NCBI GenBank assembly: GCA_027002755.1
Contig: JALWZI010000290.1
Location: 1 to 10,115 of the forward strand
Origin: Campylobacteraceae bacterium
GTDB lineage: Bacteria > Campylobacterota > Campylobacteria > Campylobacterales > Sulfurovaceae
Direction: 5' to 3'
Length of the DNA stretch: 10,115 nt
Part shown: piece by piece, positions 1-6,781 of the stretch
Layout of the letters: the number at the start of each line of letters is the position of its first letter
Position numbering within the stretch: position 1 is the first letter of the stretch
Position numbers and translations under genes: made by a program
Notes under the pieces: model-generated
Seen by the model: only the letters and a program-made list of their open reading frames with translations
Database searches by the model: none
What the model was told of the DNA's origin: nothing

Positions 1-1
1 A

Positions 2-511
2 CATGACCATGAGGGTCACGGGCTCGATCCCCATATCTGGCTCTCGGTACGCAATGTAGAGAAGATGGCCCCCCTCATCGAAAAGGCTCTGGAATCCAAA
101 GATCCCGAGCATGCCGCCGAGTACCGGAAGAATCTGGCCGCTTTCGAAAAGAGCCTCCAGGCACTGGATCGGAAGATCTCCGGCATCCTCACCAGGGTTC
201 CCAAAGGAAGCGCCTTTATGGTCTTTCACCCCTCCTGGGGCTATTTCGCCCGGGACTACGGCCTGCGGCAGCTACCGGTTGAAGTGGAGGGCAAAGCCCC
301 CAAACCGCGGCAGCTGATGCATCTCATCGATGCGGCGAAGCGGGAGAAGATCCGGGCGATCTTCGTCCAGCCGGAGTTTTCCGACAAAAGTGCCCGGCTG
401 CTGGCACAGGAACTGGGTATCCCGGTGCTGAAGCTCTCTCCACTCGCGGAAGACTGGAGTGGGAACCTGCTCCGCCTGAGCCGGGCCATCGCGGGAGAGA
501 AACTCCCGTGA
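2..511 (+). CDS. znuA: Zinc/manganese ABC transporter substrate-binding protein, 3' part (ZnuA family)
   Basis: The frame is open from base 2, so the 5' part lies outside the window; 169 codons and a TGA stop are visible. Family members bind Zn2+ or Mn2+ in the periplasm and deliver it to a ZnuBC-type permease. The fragment opens with a His-rich stretch (HDHEGHG) followed by LDPHIWLS, the family motif that carries a metal-binding His. Further on, VFHPSWGYFARDYGL carries the next expected His ligand, then comes QPEFS, and PLAEDW carries the Asp normally completing the site. The His-rich loop before the DPHIW motif is typical of zinc-type rather than manganese-type members, but the metal is inferred. 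The stop overlaps the znuC start (GTGA), so the three genes form one operon. The signal peptide cannot be seen. Confidence 0.9.
   Translation, partial: HDHEGHGLDPHIWLSVRNVEKMAPLIEKALESKDPEHAAEYRKNLAAFEKSLQALDRKISGILTRVPKGSAFMVFHPSWGYFARDYGLRQLPVEVEGKAPKPRQLMHLIDAAKREKIRAIFVQPEFSDKSARLLAQELGIPVLKLSPLAEDWSGNLLRLSRAIAGEKLP
492..508 (+). promoter_or_regulatory. Hairpin over the znuC ribosome-binding site
   Basis: CGGGAG (492-497) and CTCCCG (503-508) are perfect complements around the loop AGAAA. The left arm holds the only good Shine-Dalgarno sequence for znuC, and the right arm ends on the G of its GTG start. In RNA this would hide the site unless ribosomes finishing znuA melt it, so it would couple znuC translation to znuA. 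The structure is seen; the effect is inferred. Confidence 0.45.
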
Positions 512-1311
512 AGGTCCTGCAGGTCGAGAACCTCCGGTTCTCCTACGATCGGGAGCCGGTCCTCCAGGGAGTGAATCTGGAGGTAGAGGAGCACGAATTC
601 GTAGCGGTGATCGGTCCCAACGGCGGCGGCAAATCGACGCTGCTGAAGCTCATCATGGGAGAGCTTCTCCCGGATGAGGGAAAGATCACCGTCCTGGGAA
701 AATCTCCCCGGGAGGCGAGAGAGGAGATCGGCTACGTCCCCCAAAACACCAACGTCAATCTCGATTTCCCCATCCGTGTCCTGGACGTGGTGATGATGGG
801 CAACCCGAAACAGCACAGAGAGGCCGCCTCCTGGTGGGAGCGTCTCTTTCCCGTTCGCTACAACACCGTCGAAAGACGTTGTGCCTACTCCACGCTGGAG
901 AAGGTGGGAATGGCGGAGTACCTGGACCGGCGGATCGGCGACCTCTCCGGCGGACAGCGGCAACGGGTGATGATCGCCCGGGCCCTCTGCGCCCATCCGA
1001 GACTTCTGATCCTGGACGAACCCACCTCCAGCATCGACGTTCAGGGGCAGAAACAGATCTACGCCCTGCTCAAAGAGCTGAGCCGGGACCTGACAGTCCT
1101 GGTGGTCAGCCATGACCTCTCGGTCATTACCGAGTACGCCGACAAGGCGGTCTATGTCAACCGCACCGCCTACACCCACGATCTGCGCCGCTCTCCCATT
1201 CATCTGCAGCAGCCTGAGGGGGAGCATTTCTGCGAGATCGAACTGATGCAGATGCTGGCGGAGAAGACCTGTGAGTGTGAACATCATGGCGGTAAAAAGG
1301 AGACGTCCTGA
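508..1311 (+). CDS. znuC: Zinc/manganese ABC transporter ATP-binding protein (ZnuC family)
   Basis: This is the cytoplasmic ATPase that powers metal uptake through ZnuB. It has 267 residues with a complete ABC motif set: Walker A GPNGGGKS (36-43), Q-loop Gln79, signature LSGGQ (146-150), Walker B LLILDE (166-171) and switch His202. The GTG start overlaps the znuA TGA by 4 bases, and a GGGAG ribosome-binding sequence lies about 11 bases upstream inside a small hairpin. The insert around residues 99-124 and the C-terminal extension are features of the metal-type ABC branch. The tail (about 240-260) has several Cys and His residues (H240, C242, C255, C257, H259, H260), which could bind metal; that is inference. 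The stop shares one base with the znuB ATG. Confidence 0.93.
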   Translation: MKVLQVENLRFSYDREPVLQGVNLEVEEHEFVAVIGPNGGGKSTLLKLIMGELLPDEGKITVLGKSPREAREEIGYVPQNTNVNLDFPIRVLDVVMMGNPKQHREAASWWERLFPVRYNTVERRCAYSTLEKVGMAEYLDRRIGDLSGGQRQRVMIARALCAHPRLLILDEPTSSIDVQGQKQIYALLKELSRDLTVLVVSHDLSVITEYADKAVYVNRTAYTHDLRRSPIHLQQPEGEHFCEIELMQMLAEKTCECEHHGGKKETS

Positions 1312-2126
1312 TGGAGATCCTCCACTACACCTTCATGCAGAACGCCCTCATCGCCGGGATCCTGGTGAGCCTGGCCGCCGGGATCATCGGTTCACTGATC
1401 GTGGTCAACCGTCTGGTCTTTCTCACCGGCGGAGTGGCCCACAGTTCCTACGGAGGGATCGGACTGGCGATCTATTTCGGACTCCCCATCTTCCTGGGCG
1501 CCTCTCTCTTCACGGTGGCGACCGCCCTGCTGCTGGCCTGGCTCACCTTCAAAAAACGCCACCTGAGCGACACCTACATCGGCCTGATCTGGGCTGTGGG
1601 AATGGCCATCGGGGTGATCTTCGTGGATATGACGCCGGGGTACAACGTGGATCTGATGAGCTATCTCTTCGGTTCGATCCTGGCGGTGGAACGGAGCGAT
1701 CTCTGGTTCATGGGGGGATTGCTGGCGGTGGTGCTCCTGGTGGTCCACCGCTGGTACCGGGAGTTTCTGGCGATCAGTTACGACAGCGACTACGCCGCAT
1801 TGCGGGGGATCCCCACCGGGCGCTTCTATACCCTGCTTCTGATCCTCTCGGCCCTCACCGTGGTCGTCGCCATCAAAGTGGTCGGACTGATCCTCGTGAT
1901 CGCTCTGATGACCATCCCCACCCACATCGCTTCCCACCGCAGCGCCACGCTTTACGGGATGATGATGCGCTCGGCGCTTCTGGCGGCAAGTTTCACTCTC
2001 CTGGGGCTCTGGATCAGCTACCGGTACGATCTCACCTCCGGTGCCTGCATCATCCTTGTCGCCGCTGCGGGGTTGGTACTGGAGAGCCTATGGCGATCAC
2101 TTCGCCGTCCGAAGTCACCCGCCTGA
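1311..2126 (+). CDS. znuB: Zinc/manganese ABC transporter permease (ZnuB, ABC-3 family)
   Basis: This is the inner-membrane permease that carries Zn2+ or Mn2+ into the cell with ZnuA and ZnuC. It has 271 residues, the usual family length, and is very hydrophobic with about seven or eight helices (for example 10-31, 59-79, 88-105, 132-146, 173-200, 222-237, 244-259). The AHSSYGGIG stretch near residue 43 matches the family's first cytoplasmic region. SDYAALRGIPTG (159-170) matches the loop that contacts the ATPase. The ATG shares its A with the znuC TGA, and AAGGAG lies 8 bases upstream. The last residues are basic and cytoplasmic-looking (RRPK). It is the last gene of the operon. Metal specificity cannot be settled from the permease alone. 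Confidence 0.93.
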   Translation: MEILHYTFMQNALIAGILVSLAAGIIGSLIVVNRLVFLTGGVAHSSYGGIGLAIYFGLPIFLGASLFTVATALLLAWLTFKKRHLSDTYIGLIWAVGMAIGVIFVDMTPGYNVDLMSYLFGSILAVERSDLWFMGGLLAVVLLVVHRWYREFLAISYDSDYAALRGIPTGRFYTLLLILSALTVVVAIKVVGLILVIALMTIPTHIASHRSATLYGMMMRSALLAASFTLLGLWISYRYDLTSGACIILVAAAGLVLESLWRSLRRPKSPA

Positions 2127-2135
2127 TCCCTGTCA

Positions 2136-2154
2136 AGCCCGAAGGAGTCGGGCT
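2136..2154 (+). promoter_or_regulatory. 7-bp inverted repeat downstream of znuB (weak terminator or operator)
   Basis: AGCCCGA (2136-2142) and TCGGGCT (2148-2154) are perfect complements around AGGAG, nine bases after the znuB stop. There is no T-tract after it, so it is a poor intrinsic terminator. It also spans roughly -35 to -17 relative to the start site predicted from the extended -10 at 2156-2164, so it could equally be an operator. A competing pairing joins CCGAAG (2139-2144) with CTTCGG (2163-2168). Confidence 0.4.
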
Positions 2155-2155
2155 G

Positions 2156-2164
2156 TGCTACACT
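2156..2164 (+). promoter_or_regulatory. Candidate extended -10 promoter
   Basis: TGC followed by TACACT reads as an extended -10 (TGn plus a 4/6 match to TATAAT). No convincing -35 is seen 17 bases upstream, but Campylobacterota sigma-70 promoters generally lack one. The predicted transcription start is near 2171, just before the first paired base (2177) of the structured segment, which supports the call. Confidence 0.4.
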
Positions 2165-2170
2165 TCGGCA

Positions 2171-2299
2171 AAAGAACCCTCTGAACAACGTCTAAGAGAG
2201 GTTTCACTCGATGGCGACAAAGGAGCGCCCAACCCGTGAAACGGGCGCTTGCGTTCGCGACTGCCAGAGCTATCGAGTGAAACCGACGATTCTTCAGGG
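2171..2299 (+). ncRNA. Candidate structured RNA or structured 5' leader
   Basis: The segment folds back on itself over its whole length. GGTTTCACTCGAT (2200-2212) is a perfect complement of ATCGAGTGAAACC (2272-2284), and the helix continues inward through one G-U pair to 2215/2269, giving 16 pairs. Outward, CGTC (2189-2192) pairs with GACG (2285-2288). GAA (2183-2185) and CCCT (2177-2180) pair with TTCAGGG (2293-2299), with a two-base bulge. Inside, AGCGCCC (2224-2230) pairs with GGGCGCT (2243-2249), or alternatively CCCGT (2233-2237) with ACGGG (2241-2245). No U-rich terminator follows, so it may be the leader of the gene at 2340 rather than a free RNA. I see no match to SRP RNA, 6S, tmRNA, RNase P or a riboswitch class I know. 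A palindromic DNA repeat is the main alternative. Confidence 0.4.
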
Positions 2300-2301
2300 A
2301 A

Positions 2302-2327
2302 CTCTAAATAAGAATTTTCCATTAGAG
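2302..2327 (+). promoter_or_regulatory. Hairpin abutting the ribosome-binding site of the 119-aa gene
   Basis: CTCTAA (2302-2307) and TTAGAG (2322-2327) are perfect complements around a 14-base AT-rich loop. The right arm runs into the ribosome-binding sequence (GGAAGGAG, 2327-2334) before the ATG at 2340, so folding could partly block it. The stem is weak and may be chance in an AT-rich patch. Confidence 0.25.
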
Positions 2328-2339
2328 GAAGGAGTACCA

Positions 2340-2699
2340 ATGTCCCAAGCATCCGAACCGGTCCCCGGTGGAAGCCTGCTCACCATCAGTGCCGAGATCG
2401 TCTCACTCGATCCCGAAGGCTTCATCATCAAGATCCATAATGACGAGACCGACGAGACCCTCGAAGCCAAAACCGTTCGGGAATATGCCGAGTATCTGGT
2501 CCAAAGCGTCAACCGCTCCGCCCGGGACAACTTCGTCGCCCGATGGCTCCCCTCTCCCAATGCCCGTCGCTACGATATTGACCTCATCGGCATGCAACTG
2601 GGAATGATGGAGGAGTGGATGCAGAAAGAGCTGGGAGGCGTGGAGGACGACGGCGGCCTCGCCGAAGCGATGCAGGCCCAGAAAGAGGACGAGGCTTAA
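2340..2699 (+). CDS. Small acidic protein of unknown function
   Basis: I do not recognise this 119-residue protein. It has no signal peptide or membrane segment and is probably cytoplasmic. The first half (about 12-45) has alternating polar and hydrophobic residues suggesting beta strands (LTISAEIVSLDPEGFIIKI). The middle (46-90) looks mixed or helical with conserved-looking aromatic and basic residues (REYAEYLVQSVN, FVARWLPS). The C-terminal 30 residues are acidic and Gln-rich (EDDGGLAEAMQAQKEDEA), probably flexible. The ATG is chosen because AAGGAG lies 5 bases upstream; the frame is open further upstream to 2211, but that part overlaps the structured segment and has no ribosome-binding site. 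The gene ends tail to tail with the M20 gene, with a 4-base overlap and no terminator between them. Codon use resembles the neighbours, so it is probably real. Confidence 0.75.
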   Translation: MSQASEPVPGGSLLTISAEIVSLDPEGFIIKIHNDETDETLEAKTVREYAEYLVQSVNRSARDNFVARWLPSPNARRYDIDLIGMQLGMMEEWMQKELGGVEDDGGLAEAMQAQKEDEA

Positions 2700-3871
2700 A
2701 TTCCGAGCTCTTCACGGACCAGACCGGTCCAGTAGCAGACGCCGATCTCGATCAGATCGTCGTTGAAATCGTAACGGGAAGAGTGCAATGGCACCGTTTC
2801 CGCCTCGGGATCGACCTTGCTGCCAAGCCAGACATAGGCTCCCGGCACCCGCTGGAGATAGAAGCTGAAATCCTCCGAACCCATGCTGGAGGGAAAGGTG
2901 CTTTTGATCCGCTCTTCCCCGACGCAGGCGACCGCGGAGCGATAGGCCGCTTCGATACGGGTGTTGACGGTCGGGGGATAGCGGTAACGGTAGTGTACCT
3001 CCGCCTCGGCTCCGAACCCCTTCGCCATGGCGGCAGAGAGCTCCCGGATCCGGCGCTCCACCGTCTCCTGGACCTCCAGGCTGAAAGCCCGGACCGATCC
3101 TCCGATCCGGCAGGTCTCCGGAATGACGTTGAAAGCCACCCCGCCTTCGATGGTCGCTACAGTGATGACATGAGCATGGGCCGGATCGATGGAGGTGGCG
3201 GAGATCTCTTTGATCCCCTGGACCAGGTGGGAGGCGACCAGGATCGGGTTGACGGCATGGTGGGGCTGAGAGCTGTGGCCGGAACGGCCCCGCACGGTCA
3301 CCTCCCAGGTGTCCACCGAGGTCATCACCGGCCCCTCTTTGATGAGAAAGGTGCCAAAAGGCTCGCTGGGACGGGTATGCAGGCCGTAGATCCGCTCCAT
3401 GGGAAAGCGTTCGAAGAGCCCGTCGTCGATCATCGCCTTGGCTCCGGCACCCCCCTCTTCCGCCGGCTGGAAGACCAGCACCACTCTTCCCTCGAAATCC
3501 ACCGACTCCTTCAGGACTCTGGCTGCCGCCAGGAGCATGGTCACGTGCCCGTCGTGACCGCAGGCGTGCATCACCCCCTCGTTGCGTGATGCGTAGGGAA
3601 GCCCCGTCTCCTCGAGGATGGGCAGGGCATCCATATCAGCCCGCAATCCGATGCTTCGTCCTCCGCTGCCTTTGTCGATCCAGGCGACGATCCCTGTTCC
3701 GCCGATCCCCCGCTCGTAGGGGATCTCGCAGCGCTCCAGCTCCCGGCAGATCCGCTCCGCCGTCCGGTGCTCGTGATAACCGAGCTCCGGCATACTGTGG
3801 AGTTCGTGTCTCAGGGCTATATAGTACTCAAGATCCAGATCGATCTTCGGACTCATCTTCACCTCTTTCAT
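2696..3871 (-). CDS. M20 family metallo-amidohydrolase (hippuricase/N-acyl-amino acid hydrolase type)
   Basis: Family enzymes hydrolyse the amide bond of N-acyl amino acids, such as hippurate or N-acetyl amino acids, in the cytoplasm using one or two metal ions. The protein has 391 residues, the normal size. Visible motifs are RADMDALPI (77-85), the metal-site sequence HACGHDGH (102-109), the catalytic Glu pair in PAEEGG (136-141), the ligand region GLHTRP (163-168), the dimerisation-domain sequence GHSSQPHHAVNP (198-209) and the C-terminal His363 in PLHSS. The start at 3871 (MKEVKMSPK) has AGAGGAG about 10 bases upstream; the alternative start at 3856 (MSPK) has a closer GAGG. The gene lies 34 bases after the penicillin-binding protein gene on the same strand and is probably the last gene of that operon. 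It resembles C. jejuni hipO in type, but the substrate cannot be read from sequence and it could also be an N-acetyl-diaminopimelate or other deacylase. Confidence 0.9.
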   Translation of the reverse strand: MKEVKMSPKIDLDLEYYIALRHELHSMPELGYHEHRTAERICRELERCEIPYERGIGGTGIVAWIDKGSGGRSIGLRADMDALPILEETGLPYASRNEGVMHACGHDGHVTMLLAAARVLKESVDFEGRVVLVFQPAEEGGAGAKAMIDDGLFERFPMERIYGLHTRPSEPFGTFLIKEGPVMTSVDTWEVTVRGRSGHSSQPHHAVNPILVASHLVQGIKEISATSIDPAHAHVITVATIEGGVAFNVIPETCRIGGSVRAFSLEVQETVERRIRELSAAMAKGFGAEAEVHYRYRYPPTVNTRIEAAYRSAVACVGEERIKSTFPSSMGSEDFSFYLQRVPGAYVWLGSKVDPEAETVPLHSSRYDFNDDLIEIGVCYWTGLVREELGI

Positions 3872-3905
3872 CCTTGATCTTCTCCTCTTACCGCTGCTAA
3901 GACGA

Positions 3906-6092
3906 TCAGAAGAGTGTCCCGCTGTCACCGCCGACCTCTTCGGGAGGCTTCTGGGGGGGATGGAGCGGATCGGTGATCTCCTCGCCGCTCTCCCCCTCGA
4001 TCGTTCCGGTCGCGGCCGAATCCCCATCGAGAGGGATCATCTCCACTCCACCCGCCTCCGAAGAGCTCTGGGTGGAATCGAGGTCCGGGCGGGTCCGATT
4101 GCCGGAATCCTCTCCCGGCTCCTCCGTCACGGGATGGGCCGGCTGGGGGATGAACCCCTCGTCGAGAAAATCGCCGCTGCCCGGTTGGGGGAGGGGTGAG
4201 ATTCGCGTGTAGAACTCTTTGTGTCCGTCCACTTCGCCGACGAAAACCCCCTCAGGCACCCGGAAGGTCCTCGGCATATTGGGGTCGAGTTCCAGAAGCT
4301 TCCGGTAGAAATAGGCGAAGGTCGGCGCCGCCACGGAACCTCCCGTCGCATGGCGCCCGATGGGACGGTTGTCGTCACGGCCGTACCAGGTGATGGTGGT
4401 CACCGAGGGAGAGTAGCCGCAGAACCAGGCATCGACACCGTCGTTGGTGGTCCCGGTCTTGCCCGCCAGTTCGATCCCCTTGACCGCTGCGTTCCGTCCG
4501 GTACCCCGCTTGATGACATCCTCCAGGATACTGGTCATGAGGTAGGCCTGTTCCGGGCGGGTGAAGTCGACGATCTCCTTGGGTTTGGTCTCGTAAAGGA
4601 CCGCCCCCTCCTTGGAGACGATCTTGCTTACCAGGCGCGGTTCGATGATGTGGCCGTAGTTGGAGAAGACCGTATAGATCTGTGCCATCTTCTGGGGACT
4701 GATGGCCAGGTTCCCCAGGGCGATGGAGAGATCGTGGGGAATGTTTTTCACATCCAGAAGGGCCAGACGTTTGCGGATGGTCTCGACACCGATGTCGTAG
4801 ACCAGGTTGATGGTCGCCAGATTGCGGGAGTGGACCAGGGCCTCCCGCAGCGTGATGAACCCTTTGAAGTCCCGTTCGTAGTTCTTGGGGGCCCAGACCT
4901 TGCGTTTGCCGTTTTTATAGTACTGGAAGGTCCGCGCCAGGTCGGTGAGCTTGCTGGCGGGATTGTAGCCCATATCCAGGGCCGTCTGGTAGATGAAGGG
5001 TTTGAAGGCTGAACCGGGCTGCCGTCGGGTCATGGTCACCCGGTTGAAAGCGCTTTTGCGGTAATCGACACCCCCCACCATCGCCAGAATATCCCCGGTG
5101 TGGTTCTCCACGGCGATCAGTGCACCGTTGAGTTTGGTCTTTTTGGGATTCTCTTTGTAGCGTTTGACCAGGCGGTCGAAGCCGTATTTGACCGCCTGGC
5201 GTGCCGCCTTCTGCATCTTGAGATCGATGGTGGTGTAGATCTTGTAACCCCCGGTCCGGATATCTCCCAGCCTGCCTTTAAAACGGCGCAGGACCTCATC
5301 CACGATGTAGGGAGCCACATTCTGGGTCAGGGAGGTGTGATAGACCTTGGGGACCTCCTTGATCGCCTGCCGATACTCCCCTTCCGTGATCCATCCCAGA
5401 TTCTTCATCCGGTAGAGGATGGCGTTGGCCCGGTTGAGGGCCCGTTTGTAGTGCCGGCGTGGATTGTAGTAGCTGGGTGCGTTGGGCAGCCCCACCAGGA
5501 TGGCGATCTCCTTGAGGGTCAGATCCCTGAGGGATTTATGGAAATAGCCCTGGGCGGCGGTCTTGACCCCGTAGTAGTTGTTGCCGTAGGCGATCTCGTT
5601 GAGATAACGCTCGATGATCTGCTCTTTGCTCAGGACGTTCTCGATCTTGATGGCCAGGATCGCCTCTTTGATCTTTCGGGCCAGTTTCTTCTGACTGGAG
5701 AGGAGCTTGTTCTTGACCAGCTGCTGGGTCAGGGTCGATCCCCCCTCCACGAAACGCCCCGCCTTGAGATCGGCGATGATCGCCCGGAGGATGGCGTCGG
5801 GATTGATCCCGTGGTGCTCGAAGAAGCGGGTATCTTCCGTGGCGATCAGCGCTTCGACAAGCTGGGGCGGAAATTCATCGAAGGTGGCGTAGAGACGGTG
5901 GCGCTTTTTGAAAACATAGGCCAGATGCCGGCCGTGGCGGTCCAGGATCTCGCTGGAGACCTCGGGACGGTAGTCGATGATCTGCTTGGCGTCGAGCTTC
6001 ACCTCCTGATAGGCGTAGACGAAAGCCCCCACCAGTGCCACGCAGAAGAGGATGGCCAGAAGGATGGAGCCTTTGACGAAGCGGTTGATCAT
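3906..6092 (-). CDS. Penicillin-binding protein 1A (bifunctional glycosyltransferase/transpeptidase)
   Basis: This class A PBP polymerises lipid II into glycan strands and cross-links the peptides, anchored in the inner membrane with its catalytic domains in the periplasm. It has 728 residues. In order: a short basic N-terminus and one membrane helix (about 8-28); the GT51 glycosyltransferase domain (about 50-225) with catalytic EDTRFFEHHG (86-95), EGGSTLTQQLVKN (116-128) and ERYLNEIAYG (161-170); and a transpeptidase domain with SAFK (361-364), SRN (422-424) and KTG (545-547). The tail from about 650 to the end is rich in Pro, Glu, Asp, Ser and Gly and looks disordered. The ATG is chosen because it overlaps the upstream ABC gene stop (ATGA) and has GGGAG 9 bases before it; the frame is open further upstream, but there it lacks this start and overlaps the ABC gene. 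Campylobacter calls the equivalent gene pbpA; the symbol is left blank because naming varies (mrcA, ponA, pbpA). Confidence 0.96.
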   Translation of the reverse strand: MINRFVKGSILLAILFCVALVGAFVYAYQEVKLDAKQIIDYRPEVSSEILDRHGRHLAYVFKKRHRLYATFDEFPPQLVEALIATEDTRFFEHHGINPDAILRAIIADLKAGRFVEGGSTLTQQLVKNKLLSSQKKLARKIKEAILAIKIENVLSKEQIIERYLNEIAYGNNYYGVKTAAQGYFHKSLRDLTLKEIAILVGLPNAPSYYNPRRHYKRALNRANAILYRMKNLGWITEGEYRQAIKEVPKVYHTSLTQNVAPYIVDEVLRRFKGRLGDIRTGGYKIYTTIDLKMQKAARQAVKYGFDRLVKRYKENPKKTKLNGALIAVENHTGDILAMVGGVDYRKSAFNRVTMTRRQPGSAFKPFIYQTALDMGYNPASKLTDLARTFQYYKNGKRKVWAPKNYERDFKGFITLREALVHSRNLATINLVYDIGVETIRKRLALLDVKNIPHDLSIALGNLAISPQKMAQIYTVFSNYGHIIEPRLVSKIVSKEGAVLYETKPKEIVDFTRPEQAYLMTSILEDVIKRGTGRNAAVKGIELAGKTGTTNDGVDAWFCGYSPSVTTITWYGRDDNRPIGRHATGGSVAAPTFAYFYRKLLELDPNMPRTFRVPEGVFVGEVDGHKEFYTRISPLPQPGSGDFLDEGFIPQPAHPVTEEPGEDSGNRTRPDLDSTQSSSEAGGVEMIPLDGDSAATGTIEGESGEEITDPLHPPQKPPEEVGGDSGTLF

Positions 6093-6781
6093 GTGCGGAA
6101 CTCCCTGTTGGCGAAACTCGCCTCCACCAGACGGCGGGTATAGTCGCTTTTCGGATGGCGCAGTACGGAGGCGCTGGGCCCGCTCTCTACGGCTTTTCCT
6201 TCCCGGATCACCAGGGTCTGGCGGCAGATCTTTGCCGCCAGGTTGATATCGTGGGTGACGAAGAGCATCCGAAAGGCGAAGCGTTCCTGCAATTCTACCA
6301 GAATGCGGGCCACCTCCTCCCGGAGTTTCGGGTCGAGCGCCGTGGTGGGTTCGTCCAGGAGGATCAGTTTCGGATCGCTGCTCAAAGCGATGGCGAAGAT
6401 GATCCGCTGTAGCTGACCCCCGCTGAGCTGGGGCGGATAACGGTCGAAGAGACTCCACTCCAGGCCCAGGAGATCAAAAAGCTCCCGCGCCCGCTCTTCG
6501 GAAGCGAACCACTGGCGGCGGATCCTGGTCAGGGGAGAGAGAGCCGTAAAGGGGTTCTGGGGGACGAAAGAGAGGGTCTCGCCCCGGATCAGCTCAAAGG
6601 GCGCTTCGATCTCCAACTCCGAATGCAGATTGCCCGGCAGCATCCCCAGCAGCGCTTTGAGGGTCAGGGATTTGCCGCTGCCGCTCTGGCCTACCAGGGC
6701 CAGGGAGTGCTCGATGGAGAAACGCAGATCCACCAGCGGGCGGTCCCCTTCGGTGATGCGTAGTTTTTGCACCCGGATCAC
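6089..6781 (-). CDS. ABC transporter ATP-binding protein, peptide/nickel type, without a nearby permease
   Basis: This 230-residue ATPase carries Walker A GQSGSGKS (31-38), Q-loop Gln75 in FVPQNPFTALSPL, signature LSGGQ (119-123), Walker B LILLDE (139-144) and switch His177. The Q-loop wording and the C-terminal HPKSDYTRRLVEA resemble the DppD/OppD/NikD branch (dipeptide, oligopeptide, nickel), but the protein is much shorter than the roughly 320-residue peptide-importer ATPases. The GTG start is set by a strong GGAGGAG 5 bases upstream and by its 4-base overlap (GTGA) with the preceding PLP-enzyme gene; the open frame continues far upstream without meaning. No permease or binding protein is encoded in the window, so its partner is unknown. 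Placement directly before the PBP with ATGA coupling might hint at a cell-envelope role, but that is inference. Confidence 0.87.
   Translation of the reverse strand: MIRVQKLRITEGDRPLVDLRFSIEHSLALVGQSGSGKSLTLKALLGMLPGNLHSELEIEAPFELIRGETLSFVPQNPFTALSPLTRIRRQWFASEERARELFDLLGLEWSLFDRYPPQLSGGQLQRIIFAIALSSDPKLILLDEPTTALDPKLREEVARILVELQERFAFRMLFVTHDINLAAKICRQTLVIREGKAVESGPSASVLRHPKSDYTRRLVEASFANREFRT

Noticed and set aside
256..1287. Long antisense reading frame opposite znuA and znuC
   Set aside because: It mirrors high-GC codon use of well-identified genes on the other strand and shows no family features; a shadow.
2177..2299. An integron attC site or a known riboswitch
   Set aside because: The attC end motifs (RYYYAAC and GTTRRRY) are absent, and I could not find the conserved core of fluoride, c-di-GMP, cobalamin, TPP, FMN, yybP or guanidine riboswitches.
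2211..2339. A 43-codon N-terminal extension of the 119-aa gene from an ATG at 2211
   Set aside because: No ribosome-binding site precedes it, its sequence is the interior of the self-complementary segment, and a strong AAGGAG marks the ATG at 2340.
4221..6143. Long plus-strand open frames opposite the penicillin-binding protein
   Set aside because: Both lie fully opposite a gene with complete catalytic motifs and have repetitive Asp/Val/Gly-rich translations typical of antisense shadows.
6093..6458. N-terminal extension of the penicillin-binding protein
   Set aside because: The extra 122 residues overlap the ABC ATPase gene in another frame; the ATG at 6092 has a ribosome-binding site and leads directly into the membrane anchor.
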